From the NCBI GenBank assembly GCA_019114465.1, contig DXFM01000035.1:1-55522 (forward strand): a stretch of 55,522 nucleotides of DNA, read 5' to 3'. A program made the translations under genes and the position numbers. Below the pieces are notes generated by a model. That model did no database searches. It was given only the letters and a program-made list of their open reading frames with translations, and had not been told where the DNA came from. Every line of letters begins with the position of its first letter. Position 1 is the first letter of the stretch. Below, piece after piece: positions 15,847 through 24,617 of this stretch. The DNA is from Candidatus Lachnoclostridium avicola. Its GTDB lineage: Bacteria > Bacillota > Clostridia > Lachnospirales > Lachnospiraceae.

Positions 15847-17705
15847 TGGCAGGGCCAAGATATGTGGGGTATAAACGCCCGAAAAACACAAAAAAGACAA
15901 TTCTTCATCTGCTCCATTATCTGGGGCGGCACAAATGGATGTTTGGGCTGGTGGCCCTTCTGGTGCTCATCAGCACCAGCGCCAATCTCATGGGCACCTA
16001 CCTGTTAAAGCCTCTGATCAACCGCTACATAGTGCCGGGGGATCTGGACGGGCTTTTCAAGGCAGTGCTTGCCATGGGCGTGATGTATTTCTGCGGAGCC
16101 ATGGCCACCCTGGGATATAACCAGGTGATGGTGCACACCTCCCAGCAGGTGATCCAGGAGATCCGTCAGGACCTGTTTGAGCACGTGCAGACGCTGCCGT
16201 TAAAATATTTTGACGCCCATACCCACGGCGAACTCATGAGCCGGTTCACCAACGACGTGGACACGGTTCAGGAGGCCATGAACAGCAGCTTTGCCATGAT
16301 CATCCAGAGCTTTATGATGCTGTTCGGCACTGTGGTGATGATGATGGTGCTCAGCGTCCGCCTGTCCATGATCGTGGTGATCTTTCTGATTATCATGTTC
16401 GTGTGCATCAAGGTAAACGGCAGCCACAGCCGGAAGTATTTCATCCGCCAGCAGCAGGAGATCGGCAAGATCAACGGCTTTGTGGAGGAGATGATGGCCG
16501 GCCAGAAGGTGGAGAAGGTGTTCAACCATGAGCACAAGGATTATGAGAAGTTCTGCGAGCTCAGCGAAAATCTGCGGCGGGAAGGCACAAATGCCCTCAC
16601 CTTCTCCGGAATGATGGTGCCCACCAACGTGAGCCTTGCCTTTGTCAACTATGCGGTTTCCGCCTGCGCCGGCGGCCTGTTTACCCTGTCCGGCCTGCTG
16701 GACATCGGCAGCCTGTCCGCCTATCTGGTATACGTGCGGCAGAGCGCCATGCCCTTGAACCAGTTTACCCAGCAGGTAAACTTCCTTCTGGCGGCTCTCT
16801 CCGGAGCGGAGCGGATCTTTGAGATGATGGAGGAGGAGCCGGAGATTGACGAGGGAAAAGTGACTCTCTGCAATGCGAAAGAAGAGGGCGGAGAGTGGAA
16901 AGAGACGGCGGAGGACACCGGATCCTACGCATGGAAAGTCCCGGAGGCAGACGGGGAGAAACTGGTTCCCCTGCTGGGCGACGTGCGATTTAAGGATGTG
17001 GTGTTTGGATACGTGCCGGAGAAGCGGGTGCTCAACGGCATTTCCCTGTATGCGAAGCCGGGCCAGAAGATCGCGTTCGTGGGATCCACCGGAGCGGGAA
17101 AGACCACCATTGTCAACCTGATCAACCGGTTTTATGAGATCCAGTCCGGAACCATTACCTACGACGGCATTGATGTCCGGGACATTAAAAAAGATGATCT
17201 GAGACGTTCCCTCTCCATGGTAATCCAGGACACCCACCTGTTTACCGGCACCATCGCCGACAACATCCGGTACGGACGTCTGGACGCCACCGACGAGGAG
17301 GTGCGGGAGGCGGCAAAAATCGCCAACGCCGATTCCTTTATCCGGCGTCTTCCCGACGGCTACGACACCATGCTCTACAGCGACGGGGGCAATCTGTCTC
17401 AGGGCCAGAGACAGCTTCTGGCCATTGCCAGGGCGGCAGTGTCCCGGCCGCCGGTGCTGATCCTGGACGAGGCCACCAGCTCCATCGATACCAGAACGGA
17501 GCGCCTCATCGAGAAGGGCATGGACGCCATCATGGAAAACCGCACGGTGTTTGTCATCGCCCACCGGCTTTCCACCGTGCGCAATGCCAAGGCGATCATG
17601 GTGCTGGAAAAGGGAGAGATCATCGAGAGGGGAAGCCACGAGGAGCTGCTGGAGCAGAAAGGCCGCTACTATCAGCTCTATACCGGCCAGTTTGAATTGG
17701 AGTGA
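15846..17705 (+). CDS. ABC exporter subunit, heterodimer partner 2 (catalytic site)
   Basis: A 619-residue half-transporter with an N-terminal cytosolic extension, membrane domain and nucleotide-binding domain. Walker A is GSTGAGKTT, Walker B is VLILDEATSSID with the catalytic Glu present, and the signature is the variant LSQGQRQ. Together with partner 1 this gives one canonical and one degenerate ATP site, the known asymmetric arrangement. About 50 extra, polar residues sit between the membrane domain and the NBD (around residues 330-380, rich in Glu and Lys). The start overlaps the stop of partner 1. The MarR gene follows 7 bp later. Confidence 0.92.
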   Translation: MAGPRYVGYKRPKNTKKTILHLLHYLGRHKWMFGLVALLVLISTSANLMGTYLLKPLINRYIVPGDLDGLFKAVLAMGVMYFCGAMATLGYNQVMVHTSQQVIQEIRQDLFEHVQTLPLKYFDAHTHGELMSRFTNDVDTVQEAMNSSFAMIIQSFMMLFGTVVMMMVLSVRLSMIVVIFLIIMFVCIKVNGSHSRKYFIRQQQEIGKINGFVEEMMAGQKVEKVFNHEHKDYEKFCELSENLRREGTNALTFSGMMVPTNVSLAFVNYAVSACAGGLFTLSGLLDIGSLSAYLVYVRQSAMPLNQFTQQVNFLLAALSGAERIFEMMEEEPEIDEGKVTLCNAKEEGGEWKETAEDTGSYAWKVPEADGEKLVPLLGDVRFKDVVFGYVPEKRVLNGISLYAKPGQKIAFVGSTGAGKTTIVNLINRFYEIQSGTITYDGIDVRDIKKDDLRRSLSMVIQDTHLFTGTIADNIRYGRLDATDEEVREAAKIANADSFIRRLPDGYDTMLYSDGGNLSQGQRQLLAIARAAVSRPPVLILDEATSSIDTRTERLIEKGMDAIMENRTVFVIAHRLSTVRNAKAIMVLEKGEIIERGSHEELLEQKGRYYQLYTGQFELE

Positions 17706-17712
17706 TAAGAAT

Positions 17713-18192
17713 ATGGAAAAAGACAGAATCCGAAACCTGCTCCGGGATGAAGAGCTGGCCAGACGGGATTTCATGCGTCCCCAGCTTCTGGAGCTGGGCC
17801 TGACCGTGGGCCAGGGCCAGCCCAGAATCCTGCTGAACCTGTTGAGATACGGGCCTCAGACCCAGAAAAAGCTCTCTGACCGGTGCAGAATGGATGTGAC
17901 TACCATGTCCAGGACCCTGGACCGGATGGAAACGTCAGGATTTGTGGCCCGGGAGGACAACCCGGGCTGCCGCCGCTCCTACCTGATCCGCCTGACCTCC
18001 CTGGGAGAGGAGAAGGCGGAGAAAGTAAAGGGGCTGTTTGAGCAGTGCGATGAGATCATGTCCCGGGGCATCTCTCCGGAGGAGGCGGAGGCCTTCTGCG
18101 CCACTCTGGAGAAGATTGCGGCCAACCTGCTGGAGGCAGGCGCCGCCCGGGAAGGTGCCGCCGGCAGCGGGGACGGGGCGGAGAGTCAGTAA
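17713..18192 (+). CDS. MarR family transcriptional regulator
   Basis: About 159 residues with the winged-helix core: LTVGQGQPRILLNLLRYGPQTQKKLSDRCRMDVTTMSRTLDRMETSGFVAREDNPGCRRSYLIRLT. This gives the MarR recognition helix and the beta-wing with the D-x-R-R pattern. A low-complexity Ala/Gly tail ends the protein. The ATG at 17713 has GGAG about 10 bases upstream, 8 bp after the exporter stop. As the third gene of the exporter operon it is most likely an autorepressor acting on the palindrome at 14083-14106 and relieved by a transported compound. It overlaps the convergent amidase gene by 7 bp. Confidence 0.9.
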   Translation: MEKDRIRNLLRDEELARRDFMRPQLLELGLTVGQGQPRILLNLLRYGPQTQKKLSDRCRMDVTTMSRTLDRMETSGFVAREDNPGCRRSYLIRLTSLGEEKAEKVKGLFEQCDEIMSRGISPEEAEAFCATLEKIAANLLEAGAAREGAAGSGDGAESQ

Positions 18193-18899
18193 TTTTCCTT
18201 CCGGTAGGCCGCCACATCCTCCTTGAACTGATTCCACTCGCTCTCATTTTCCACATAGTACAGGGGACACAGCTTTCCGGTCACGTCGTAGTGGCGGATG
18301 ATGGAACGCTCCCGCAGGTCCAGCTGGCTCTCCAGCCAGGCGCTCAGACGTACCAGGGACTGGTAGGTGGCGTCGGTAAATTTTCCGCTGGAATCGGGAT
18401 GGCAGCACTCAATGCTCACTGTGTCCCCGTTCCGGTCGTTGGAGGCGTAGGAGATCTCCGAGAGGGGGATGCACTGGATGATTTCTCCGTCCAGGCCGAT
18501 GATGAAGTGGCTGCTGACGGAAGTGGCGGACTCCCCGTTCTGTTTTGCCAGGTTATTGAAATAATTCCGGTTCTGCTGGGCTGTGGTGCCGGGATTGGCG
18601 GTGTAGTGGACCACAATTCCGTTGATTTTTTCCAGGGGTGTTCCCGGCCTGGAGTAGGGGTTGGGATCCAGCAGCTGGACGTCGATCCAGTCCGGCGTGA
18701 CAATGGAAGCCGGATCCACCGGTTCCTTAAAAAATACAGCCCGGATCACTGATACAATTCCCCAGATAAGCAGAAGCAGGATGAGAGCCATGGCGGAGAC
18801 GAGCATGGCTCTTTTCCGTTTCAGCCGTCTCAATCTGGCCCGCCGCCGGGCTTCCTGCCGTTTCATAAAATCTCTTTCCCCCCGAGACAGATCTGCCAT
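18186..18899 (-). CDS. Membrane-anchored N-acetylmuramoyl-L-alanine amidase (Amidase_2)
   Basis: A 237-residue protein: a basic N-terminus with an Arg/Lys-rich stretch, one membrane helix (MLVSAMALILLLLIWGIVSV, about 31-50), then an Amidase_2/PGRP-type domain outside the cell. Zinc-site candidates are His in GIVVHYTANPG, His in IRHYDVTGKLCP and the following Cys/Lys region; SHFIIGLDGEIIQCIP is the family core. It would cleave the bond between MurNAc and the stem peptide, in wall turnover or sporulation. GGAG precedes the ATG by about 10 bases. The 3' end overlaps the MarR gene on the other strand. Confidence 0.9.
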   Translation of the reverse strand: MADLSRGERDFMKRQEARRRARLRRLKRKRAMLVSAMALILLLLIWGIVSVIRAVFFKEPVDPASIVTPDWIDVQLLDPNPYSRPGTPLEKINGIVVHYTANPGTTAQQNRNYFNNLAKQNGESATSVSSHFIIGLDGEIIQCIPLSEISYASNDRNGDTVSIECCHPDSSGKFTDATYQSLVRLSAWLESQLDLRERSIIRHYDVTGKLCPLYYVENESEWNQFKEDVAAYRKENY

Positions 18900-18937
18900 A
18901 TGTCAATTACTCCTTTTTGTCAAAATCAGCTGTCTGT

Positions 18938-18966
18938 ATTATAGCGGATATGGAAAACCAAGGCAA
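18938..18966 (-). promoter_or_regulatory. Promoter of the amidase gene
   Basis: On the minus strand TTGCCT (18966-18961) and a perfect TATAAT (18943-18938) are 17 bp apart, about 40 bp before the start codon. Confidence 0.55.
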
Positions 18967-19099
18967 TGGAGGTAAACGATTTTGACGAAATTTGGCGGAA
19001 CCTGCCTTCTGTTTGGGGAAAAATGCCGGATTGGGAGGGAAAAACCGGCGGAAGGGGACGGACAAAGCGCAGAAGTGGAATCGTGCCCGGTGAAAATGA

Positions 19100-19129
19100 T
19101 TGAAATCAGACGCCGGCCTATGATATGAT
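19100..19129 (+). promoter_or_regulatory. Promoter of the Na/Pi cotransporter gene
   Basis: TTGAAA at 19100-19105 and TATGAT at 19124-19129 are 18 bp apart, followed by an A-rich leader. The rest of the 18900-19220 interval holds the divergent amidase promoter and nothing else that I recognise. Confidence 0.55.
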
Positions 19130-19220
19130 AAAAATAATGTTAAAAAAATGTAAAAATTACGGCCGTTGCCGGGCAGCATATGGCTTCCGGCTGTAGAGAG
19201 TGTGATCGAAGGAGGACCTT

Positions 19221-20885
19221 ATGTCTATCAGCGATGTTTCCAATCTTTTTACCTTTGCCGGAGGCCTGGGCATGTTCCTTTACGGCATGAACATTATGGC
19301 GGACGGCATGCAGAAAACGGCCGGCGGGAAAATGAAGCAGTTCCTGGGGATGCTCACCAACAACCGGGTGATGGGCGTCGTGCTGGGGGCGCTGATCACC
19401 GCTATTATTCAGAGCAGCGGAGCCACCACGGTGATGGTGGTGGGTTTTGTGAGCGCCGGGATCATGAGCCTTTCCCAGGCGGTGGGCGTGATCATGGGCG
19501 CCAACATCGGAACCACCATCACGGCGTGGATTGTGTCCATGAGCCAGCTGGGGGACGCTTTTGAGGCCATGAAGCCGGAGTTTTATGCCCCCCTTCTCAT
19601 CGGCATAGGCGCCCTGCTCATCGTCTTTGCCAAAAAACAGGGAAGAAAGCAGGCGGGAGAGATCCTGGTGGGCCTCGGCCTTCTGTTTGTGGGTCTGGAC
19701 TTTATGTCTTCCTCCATAGCCCCCTACACGGGATCTCCCATTTTTTCCAGGGCCTTCGCCCTTCTCGGCGGCAACCCCGTGCTGGGTATGCTCATCGGGC
19801 TGATTGTGACGGCCCTGCTGCAGAGCTCCTCCGCTTCCGTGGGAATTCTCCAGACGCTGGCCATGAACGGCATTGTGACCACCAACGCGGCCATCTACAT
19901 CACCCTGGGCCAGAATATCGGCTCCTGCGTCACCGCCCTCATCTCCAGTATCGGCGGAACCAGAACGGCAAAGAGGGCGGCCTGCATCCACTTGAGCTTT
20001 AACGTGATCGGGTCCCTCATCTTCGGCGCGGCGGGCCTGATTGTGTTTGCCCTGTCGCCGGAGCTGGCCCACAGCCGGATCACGGCGGTGCAGATTTCCA
20101 TGTTCCACACCGTGTTCAACCTGACCAATACCGTCCTGCTGTTCCCCTTTGCGCAGCAGCTGGTGAAGCTGTCCGGCATCATGGTTCCGGAAAAACAGTC
20201 AGAGGAGGAGGACGACGAGGAGACCAGGACCCTGCGCCATCTGGACGAGAGAATTTTCGAGTCTCCCGCCTTCGCTCTGGAGACGGCTTCCTCCGAGGTG
20301 GTTCACATGGGAGAAGTGACTCTGAATAATCTGGAGCGGGCGGTGCAGACTCTTAAGAGCGGGGATACGAGAGACATTCAGAAGATCTGCGACACCGAGG
20401 AGACCATAGACCGGATGGAGAAAATGCTCACAGATTATCTCATCAAGGTGGACAATCTCTCCCTGACGGAGCACCAGAAGCTGGTGGTGGCCAACTTATT
20501 CTACAGCGTCAGCGACATTGAACGGGTGGGGGATCACTGTGAGAACCTGGCGGAACTGGCCCGGGATATGGAGAAAGAGAATTTCCACTTTACAGGCCAG
20601 GCCCTGGCGGAGCTGCGGGACATGAGCTCCGTGGTGGTAGAGGCCTTCCGCTGTGCCGTGGAGGCCAGAAAAAACGGCAATATGGATGTGGTGCGCCGGG
20701 TCAGCCAGCTGGAGGATGAGGCGGACAATATGGAGGAGGAGCTGAGGGAAAGGCATATTGAGCGTCTTTCCTCCGGGGAATGCTCCACCTCCGCGGGAAT
20801 CGTGTTCTTAGACATTCTCACCAATCTGGAGCGCATCAGCGATCACGCCTACAACCTGGCAGGCTATGTGAAGGACGAGCTGTAG
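19221..20885 (+). CDS. Na+/phosphate cotransporter with C-terminal PhoU domain
   Basis: A 554-residue protein. The N-terminal 300 residues hold the duplicated Na_Pi_cotrans motif with QSS repeats: ITAIIQSSGATTVMVVGF (first half) and VTALLQSSSASVGILQTLA (second half), each followed by a GxNIGTT/GQNIGSC element. The C-terminal third (about 350-554) is a helical PhoU-like domain with the E-R-x-x-D-H pattern (SDIERVGDHCENLAELA, LERISDHAYNLAGY). It would import phosphate with sodium, complementing the Pst system 10 kb away, with the PhoU tail as gate or regulator. AGGAGG is 6 bases before the ATG. Confidence 0.93.
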   Translation: MSISDVSNLFTFAGGLGMFLYGMNIMADGMQKTAGGKMKQFLGMLTNNRVMGVVLGALITAIIQSSGATTVMVVGFVSAGIMSLSQAVGVIMGANIGTTITAWIVSMSQLGDAFEAMKPEFYAPLLIGIGALLIVFAKKQGRKQAGEILVGLGLLFVGLDFMSSSIAPYTGSPIFSRAFALLGGNPVLGMLIGLIVTALLQSSSASVGILQTLAMNGIVTTNAAIYITLGQNIGSCVTALISSIGGTRTAKRAACIHLSFNVIGSLIFGAAGLIVFALSPELAHSRITAVQISMFHTVFNLTNTVLLFPFAQQLVKLSGIMVPEKQSEEEDDEETRTLRHLDERIFESPAFALETASSEVVHMGEVTLNNLERAVQTLKSGDTRDIQKICDTEETIDRMEKMLTDYLIKVDNLSLTEHQKLVVANLFYSVSDIERVGDHCENLAELARDMEKENFHFTGQALAELRDMSSVVVEAFRCAVEARKNGNMDVVRRVSQLEDEADNMEEELRERHIERLSSGECSTSAGIVFLDILTNLERISDHAYNLAGYVKDEL

Positions 20886-20902
20886 AAATTTCAAAAAACT
20901 AC

Positions 20903-20931
20903 TTTACATTTTGTTTTAAATTGGATACAAT
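20903..20931 (+). promoter_or_regulatory. Promoter of gap
   Basis: TTTACA at 20903-20908 and TACAAT at 20926-20931 with a 17-bp spacer, 60 bp before the gap start, fit a strong vegetative promoter. Confidence 0.7.
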
Positions 20932-20990
20932 GATTGGTGACTGATGGTTATTTAACAATCATATTATTTATTCTTAGGAGGAATACAATT

Positions 20991-22022
20991 ATGGCAGTAA
21001 GAGTAGCGATCAATGGTTTCGGACGTATTGGACGTCTTGCATTCAGACAGATGTTTGATGCAGAGGGCTACGAAGTTGTAGCTATCAACGATTTAACGGA
21101 TCCGAAGATGTTGGCGAACCTGTTAAAGTATGATACTGCTCAGGGCGGATACTGCGGACACATCGGCGAGGGCAAGCACACCGTTGAGGCCGGCGAGGGT
21201 TCCATCATCGTAGACGGAAAGGAAATTACCATTTACAAGGAGCCGAAGGCTGAGAACCTTCCCTGGGGCGAGTTAAATGTAGATGTAGTTCTGGAGTGCA
21301 CAGGTTTCTACTGCTCTAAAGATAAATCTATGGCACACATCAATGCCGGCGCAAAGAAGGTAGTTATCTCTGCTCCTGCAGGCAATGACTTAAAGACCAT
21401 CGTTTACTCTGTAAACGAGAAGACTCTGACCGCTGAGGATCAGATCATTTCTGCAGCTTCCTGCACCACCAACTGCTTAGCTCCCATGGCTAAGGCTTTA
21501 AATGACTATGCTCCCATCCAGTCCGGTATCATGAGCACCATTCACGCTTACACCGGAGATCAGATGATCCTGGACGGCCCGCACAGAAAAGGCGATTTAA
21601 GAAGAGCAAGAGCTGGCGCTGCCAACATCGTTCCCAACTCCACCGGTGCTGCAAAGGCAATCGGCCTGGTTATTCCGGAATTAAACGGCAAGCTGATCGG
21701 TTCTGCACAGCGTGTTCCGGTTCCCACCGGTTCCACCACCATCCTGACCGCTGTTGTTAAGGGTACGGATGTTACCAAGGAAGGCATCAACGCCGCTATG
21801 AAGGCAGCTGCTTCCGAGTCCTTCGGATACAACGAGGATCCGATCGTTTCTTCCGATGTTATCGGCATGAGATACGGCTCCCTGTTCGATGCTACCCAGA
21901 CCATGGTTTCCAAGATCAGCGATGATGAGTATCAGGTACAGGTTGTTTCCTGGTATGACAACGAGAACTCCTATACCAGCCAGATGGTAAGAACCATCAA
22001 GTACTTCGCTGAGCTGGCATAA
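20991..22022 (+). CDS. gap: Glyceraldehyde-3-phosphate dehydrogenase
   Basis: A 343-residue NAD-dependent glycolytic enzyme that oxidises glyceraldehyde-3-phosphate to 1,3-bisphosphoglycerate. The Rossmann motif INGFGRIGR opens the protein, the catalytic cysteine is in [13 protein letters not shown], and the C-terminal [13 protein letters not shown] is typical. Asn-Asp after the second strand (VVAINDLTD) points to NAD rather than NADP. The ATG at 20991 follows AGGAGG (20977-20982 region); the longer frame is not supported. Codon use is visibly different from neighbours (many GTT, GCT, TTA), as often seen in very highly expressed genes. It is separated from pgk by a terminator and hairpin array. 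Confidence 0.97.
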   Translation: MAVRVAINGFGRIGRLAFRQMFDAEGYEVVAINDLTDPKMLANLLKYDTAQGGYCGHIGEGKHTVEAGEGSIIVDGKEITIYKEPKAENLPWGELNVDVVLECTGFYCSKDKSMAHINAGAKKVVISAPAGNDLKTIVYSVNEKTLTAEDQIISAASCTTNCLAPMAKALNDYAPIQSGIMSTIHAYTGDQMILDGPHRKGDLRRARAGAANIVPNSTGAAKAIGLVIPELNGKLIGSAQRVPVPTGSTTILTAVVKGTDVTKEGINAAMKAAASESFGYNEDPIVSSDVIGMRYGSLFDATQTMVSKISDDEYQVQVVSWYDNENSYTSQMVRTIKYFAELA

Positions 22023-22052
22023 TCGAAAACGAGGATAGAATTGACCTTACCC

Positions 22053-22082
22053 AGGGGTCCGGTCTTCCAGGACCGGGCCCCT
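22053..22082 (+). terminator. Terminator after gap
   Basis: AGGGGTCCGGTC pairs with GACCGGGCCCCT (one G-U) around TTCCAG, followed by GATTTATTT. A GC-rich 12-bp stem with a modest T-rich tail. Confidence 0.75.
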
Positions 22083-22084
22083 GA

Positions 22085-22207
22085 TTTATTTCCTAGGAAC
22101 TTCCTTCCTAGGAAATAAACGCTCCGCGTAGGATCGCACTGCGGCGGAAAGGAACATGGCGCTTAAAGCGCCCCGCCGCAGGCGGAGAATCCTGCGAAGC
22201 AGGATTC
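22085..22207. repeat. Tandem hairpin array between gap and pgk
   Basis: Three further consecutive hairpins follow the gap terminator. A perfect 15-bp inverted repeat (22085-22099 with 22105-22119, each half containing TTCCTAGGAA). A large nested stem in which CTCCGC (22122-22127) and CTGCGGCGG (22139-22147) pair with CCGCCGCAG (22173-22181) and GCGGAG (22182-22187) around the palindrome GGCGCTTAAAGCGCC (22158-22172). Then GAATCCTGC/GCAGGATTC (22187-22207) with a GAA loop. No gene is visible here. A structured non-coding element, a repeat insertion or an mRNA-processing region are all possible. Confidence 0.8.
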
Positions 22208-22215
22208 TATACTAT

Positions 22216-22291
22216 GAAAGCCCAGTCTCAAAGCAAAGACGGACAGGCAGGATTGCGGGAGTGCGCAGCACGGAGCAATCTGTGGGCTTTC
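22216..22291 (+). repeat. Dispersed intergenic repeat, copy 1
   Basis: A 76-base element bounded by GAAAGCCC (22216-22223) and GGGCTTTC (22284-22291), which form a terminal stem. Internally it shares two blocks with copy 2 at 42220: GAAAGCCC(A/G)GTCTCAAAG and GAGTGCGCAGC(A/G)CGGAGC(A/G)A. It ends about 45 bp before the pgk start. A TATACT at 22208-22213 just before it lacks a -35. Confidence 0.75.
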
Positions 22292-22335
22292 CTTGAAGCA
22301 AAACGGGCAGAAATGCTGCGAAAGGAGAATTTATC

Positions 22336-23550
22336 ATGTTAAATAAGAAGACTGTAGATGATCTGAAAGATTTAAAGGGCAAAAAAGTACTGGTCCGCTG
22401 TGATTTCAACGTACCGTTAAAGGACGGCGTGATCCAGAACTACAACCGTATCGACGGCGCCATCCCCACCATCAAGAAGCTGATGGATCAGGGCGCGAAG
22501 GTGATCCTGTGCTCCCATCTTGGAAAGCCGAAGGGCGAGCCTCTTCCGGAGATGTCCTTGGCTCCCGTGGCTCCCGCCCTCAGCGAGAGACTGGGCGTGA
22601 CTGTAAAATTTGCTGACGATCCGAAGGTAACGGGACCGGAGACCCAGAAGATGGCTGCGGAGTTAAAGGACGGAGAGGTTATGCTTCTTCAGAACACCCG
22701 CTACAGAGGCGAGGAGACCAAGTACGGCAAGGATGAGAAGGCTGAGGAGTACGCGAAGGAGCTGGCAGCTCTCTGCGACAACGGCATTTTCGTAAACGAC
22801 GCATTCGGTACGGCTCACCGTTCTCACTGCTCCAACGTGGGCGTTTCCAAATACGTGTCTGAGACCGTTGTGGGATACCTGATGGAGAAGGAGATCAAGT
22901 TCTTAGGCCAGGCAGTGGAGAATCCGGTTCGCCCCTTCGTTGCAATCCTGGGCGGCGCAAAGGTTTCCGACAAGATCAACGTGATCAACAACCTGCTTGA
23001 CAAGGTGAACACCCTGATCATCGGCGGCGGTATGGCTTACACCTTCTTAAAGGCTCAGGGCCAGGAGATCGGCAACTCCATGTGCGAGGAGGACAAGCTG
23101 GACTACGCTCTGGAGATGATCAAGAAGGCTCAGGACAAGGGCGTTAATCTCCTTCTTCCTGTAGACCATGTGGAAGGCAAGGAGTTCTCCAACGACACCG
23201 AGAGAAAAGTTGTGGATACTCTGGAGCCGGGCTGGGCTGGATATGACATCGGACCGAAGACCATTGAGAACTACAAGAAGGCCCTTGAGGGAGCCAAGAC
23301 TGTGGTTTGGAACGGACCCATGGGCGTGTTCGAGTTCTCCAACTTTGCAGAGGGTACTCTTGAGATCTGCCGCGCTGTGGCTGACCTGAAGGACGCTGTG
23401 ACGGTAATCGGCGGCGGAGATTCCGTGAACGCTGTGAAGCGTCTGGGATTTGCGGACAAGATGACCCACATCTCCACCGGCGGCGGCGCTTCTCTGGAAT
23501 TCCTTGAGGGCAAGGAGCTTCCGGGCGTGGCATGCGCAGACAACCGCTAA
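22336..23550 (+). CDS. pgk: Phosphoglycerate kinase
   Basis: A 404-residue glycolytic kinase that transfers phosphate from 1,3-bisphosphoglycerate to ADP. Signature [14 protein letters not shown] near the N-terminus, HLGKPKG, the NDAFGTAHR motif, the nucleotide-binding GGAKVSDKI and C-terminal [13 protein letters not shown] with [14 protein letters not shown] are all present. AAAGGAG precedes the ATG by 8 bases. It begins the pgk-tpiA-gpmI run, separated from gap by 313 bp of repeats and hairpins instead of being directly coupled as is common. Confidence 0.97.
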   Translation: MLNKKTVDDLKDLKGKKVLVRCDFNVPLKDGVIQNYNRIDGAIPTIKKLMDQGAKVILCSHLGKPKGEPLPEMSLAPVAPALSERLGVTVKFADDPKVTGPETQKMAAELKDGEVMLLQNTRYRGEETKYGKDEKAEEYAKELAALCDNGIFVNDAFGTAHRSHCSNVGVSKYVSETVVGYLMEKEIKFLGQAVENPVRPFVAILGGAKVSDKINVINNLLDKVNTLIIGGGMAYTFLKAQGQEIGNSMCEEDKLDYALEMIKKAQDKGVNLLLPVDHVEGKEFSNDTERKVVDTLEPGWAGYDIGPKTIENYKKALEGAKTVVWNGPMGVFEFSNFAEGTLEICRAVADLKDAVTVIGGGDSVNAVKRLGFADKMTHISTGGGASLEFLEGKELPGVACADNR

Positions 23551-23594
23551 GGATCAGATTCCGCGGATTAAAAAAGAAAACGAGGTAGGAACTC

Positions 23595-24347
23595 ATGGCA
23601 AGAAAGAAAATTATCGCAGGCAACTGGAAGATGAACATGACTCCCAGCGAGGCAGTTGCCCTGGTTGAGACATTAAAGCCCCTGGTGCAGAACGAGGACG
23701 TGGACGTGGTATTCGGCGTTCCGGCCATCGACATTGTACCGGTAGTGGAGGCCTGCAAGGGCACCAACATTGCAGTTGCAGCTGAGAATATGTATTTTGA
23801 GGAGAGCGGCGCCTACACCGGCGAGATCTCCCCGAAGATGCTGGTGGATGCCGGCGTGAAATATGTGATCCTGGGCCACTCCGAGAGAAGAGACTACTTT
23901 AAGGAGACGGACGGGGATGTGAACAAGAAGGTGCTCAAGGCCATTGAGCACGGCATCACCCCCATCATGTGCTGCGGCGAGTCTCTGGAGCAGAGAGAGC
24001 AGGGAATCACCATGGATTTCATCCGTCAGCAGGTAAAGGTCGGCCTTCAGAATGTGACGGCTGATCAGGCGAAAAAGATGGTAATCGCCTACGAGCCCAT
24101 CTGGGCCATCGGAACAGGCAAGACCGCTACGTCCCAGCAGGCGGAGGAGGTCTGCAAAGGCATCCGTCAGTGCATCGCTGAAATCTATGACGATGCCACC
24201 GCGGCGGAGATCCGCATCCAGTACGGCGGTTCTGTAAACGCAGGCAACGCGGCAGAGCTGTTCGCCATGGAGGATATCGACGGCGGACTGGTGGGAGGCG
24301 CATCCTTAAAGCCGGATTTCGGCAAGATCGTCTGCTACAATAAGTAA
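23595..24347 (+). CDS. tpiA: Triosephosphate isomerase
   Basis: A 250-residue TIM barrel interconverting dihydroxyacetone phosphate and glyceraldehyde-3-phosphate. Catalytic residues are visible: Lys in NWKMN, His in ILGHSERR and Glu in [12 protein letters not shown]; the phosphate-binding loop is QYGGSVN with GGLVGGASL near the C-terminus. It follows pgk by 44 bp with GAGGTAGG as ribosome binding site. Confidence 0.97.
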   Translation: MARKKIIAGNWKMNMTPSEAVALVETLKPLVQNEDVDVVFGVPAIDIVPVVEACKGTNIAVAAENMYFEESGAYTGEISPKMLVDAGVKYVILGHSERRDYFKETDGDVNKKVLKAIEHGITPIMCCGESLEQREQGITMDFIRQQVKVGLQNVTADQAKKMVIAYEPIWAIGTGKTATSQQAEEVCKGIRQCIAEIYDDATAAEIRIQYGGSVNAGNAAELFAMEDIDGGLVGGASLKPDFGKIVCYNK

Positions 24348-24360
24348 TCAATGGATCAAG

Positions 24361-24474
24361 GGGACGGAAACGTCCGGAAAAATAAAAAACTCAAGTAAAA
24401 CTCAAGTAAAATAATCAGGCGTATTCAGTAATCATGAATGTTTTTGCGGCAGGCGTCTCATAAGCGCCTGCCGT
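24361..24474 (+). other. tpiA-gpmI intergenic structure
   Basis: The 270-bp gap before gpmI holds a small hairpin GGACG-GAAA-CGTCC (24361-24374), a short direct repeat ACTCAAGTAAA (twice in 24388-24410) and a GC hairpin GGCAGGCG/CGCCTGCC (about 24451-24473) without a T-tract. I see no gene and no convincing promoter. Confidence 0.45.
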
Positions 24475-24617
24475 GATTGCGGAGCGTTGGCGGACTTTGG
24501 AACTGCTGAAAGAGCGGATTTCCGCCGAAGAACTGCTCCATGCGCCGCCGGCAGAAAAGGAAGCAGGGCGGTGGCCGGGTAGACCCGGAATGCAACAGAA
24601 TGGAAGGAGAAATTATC

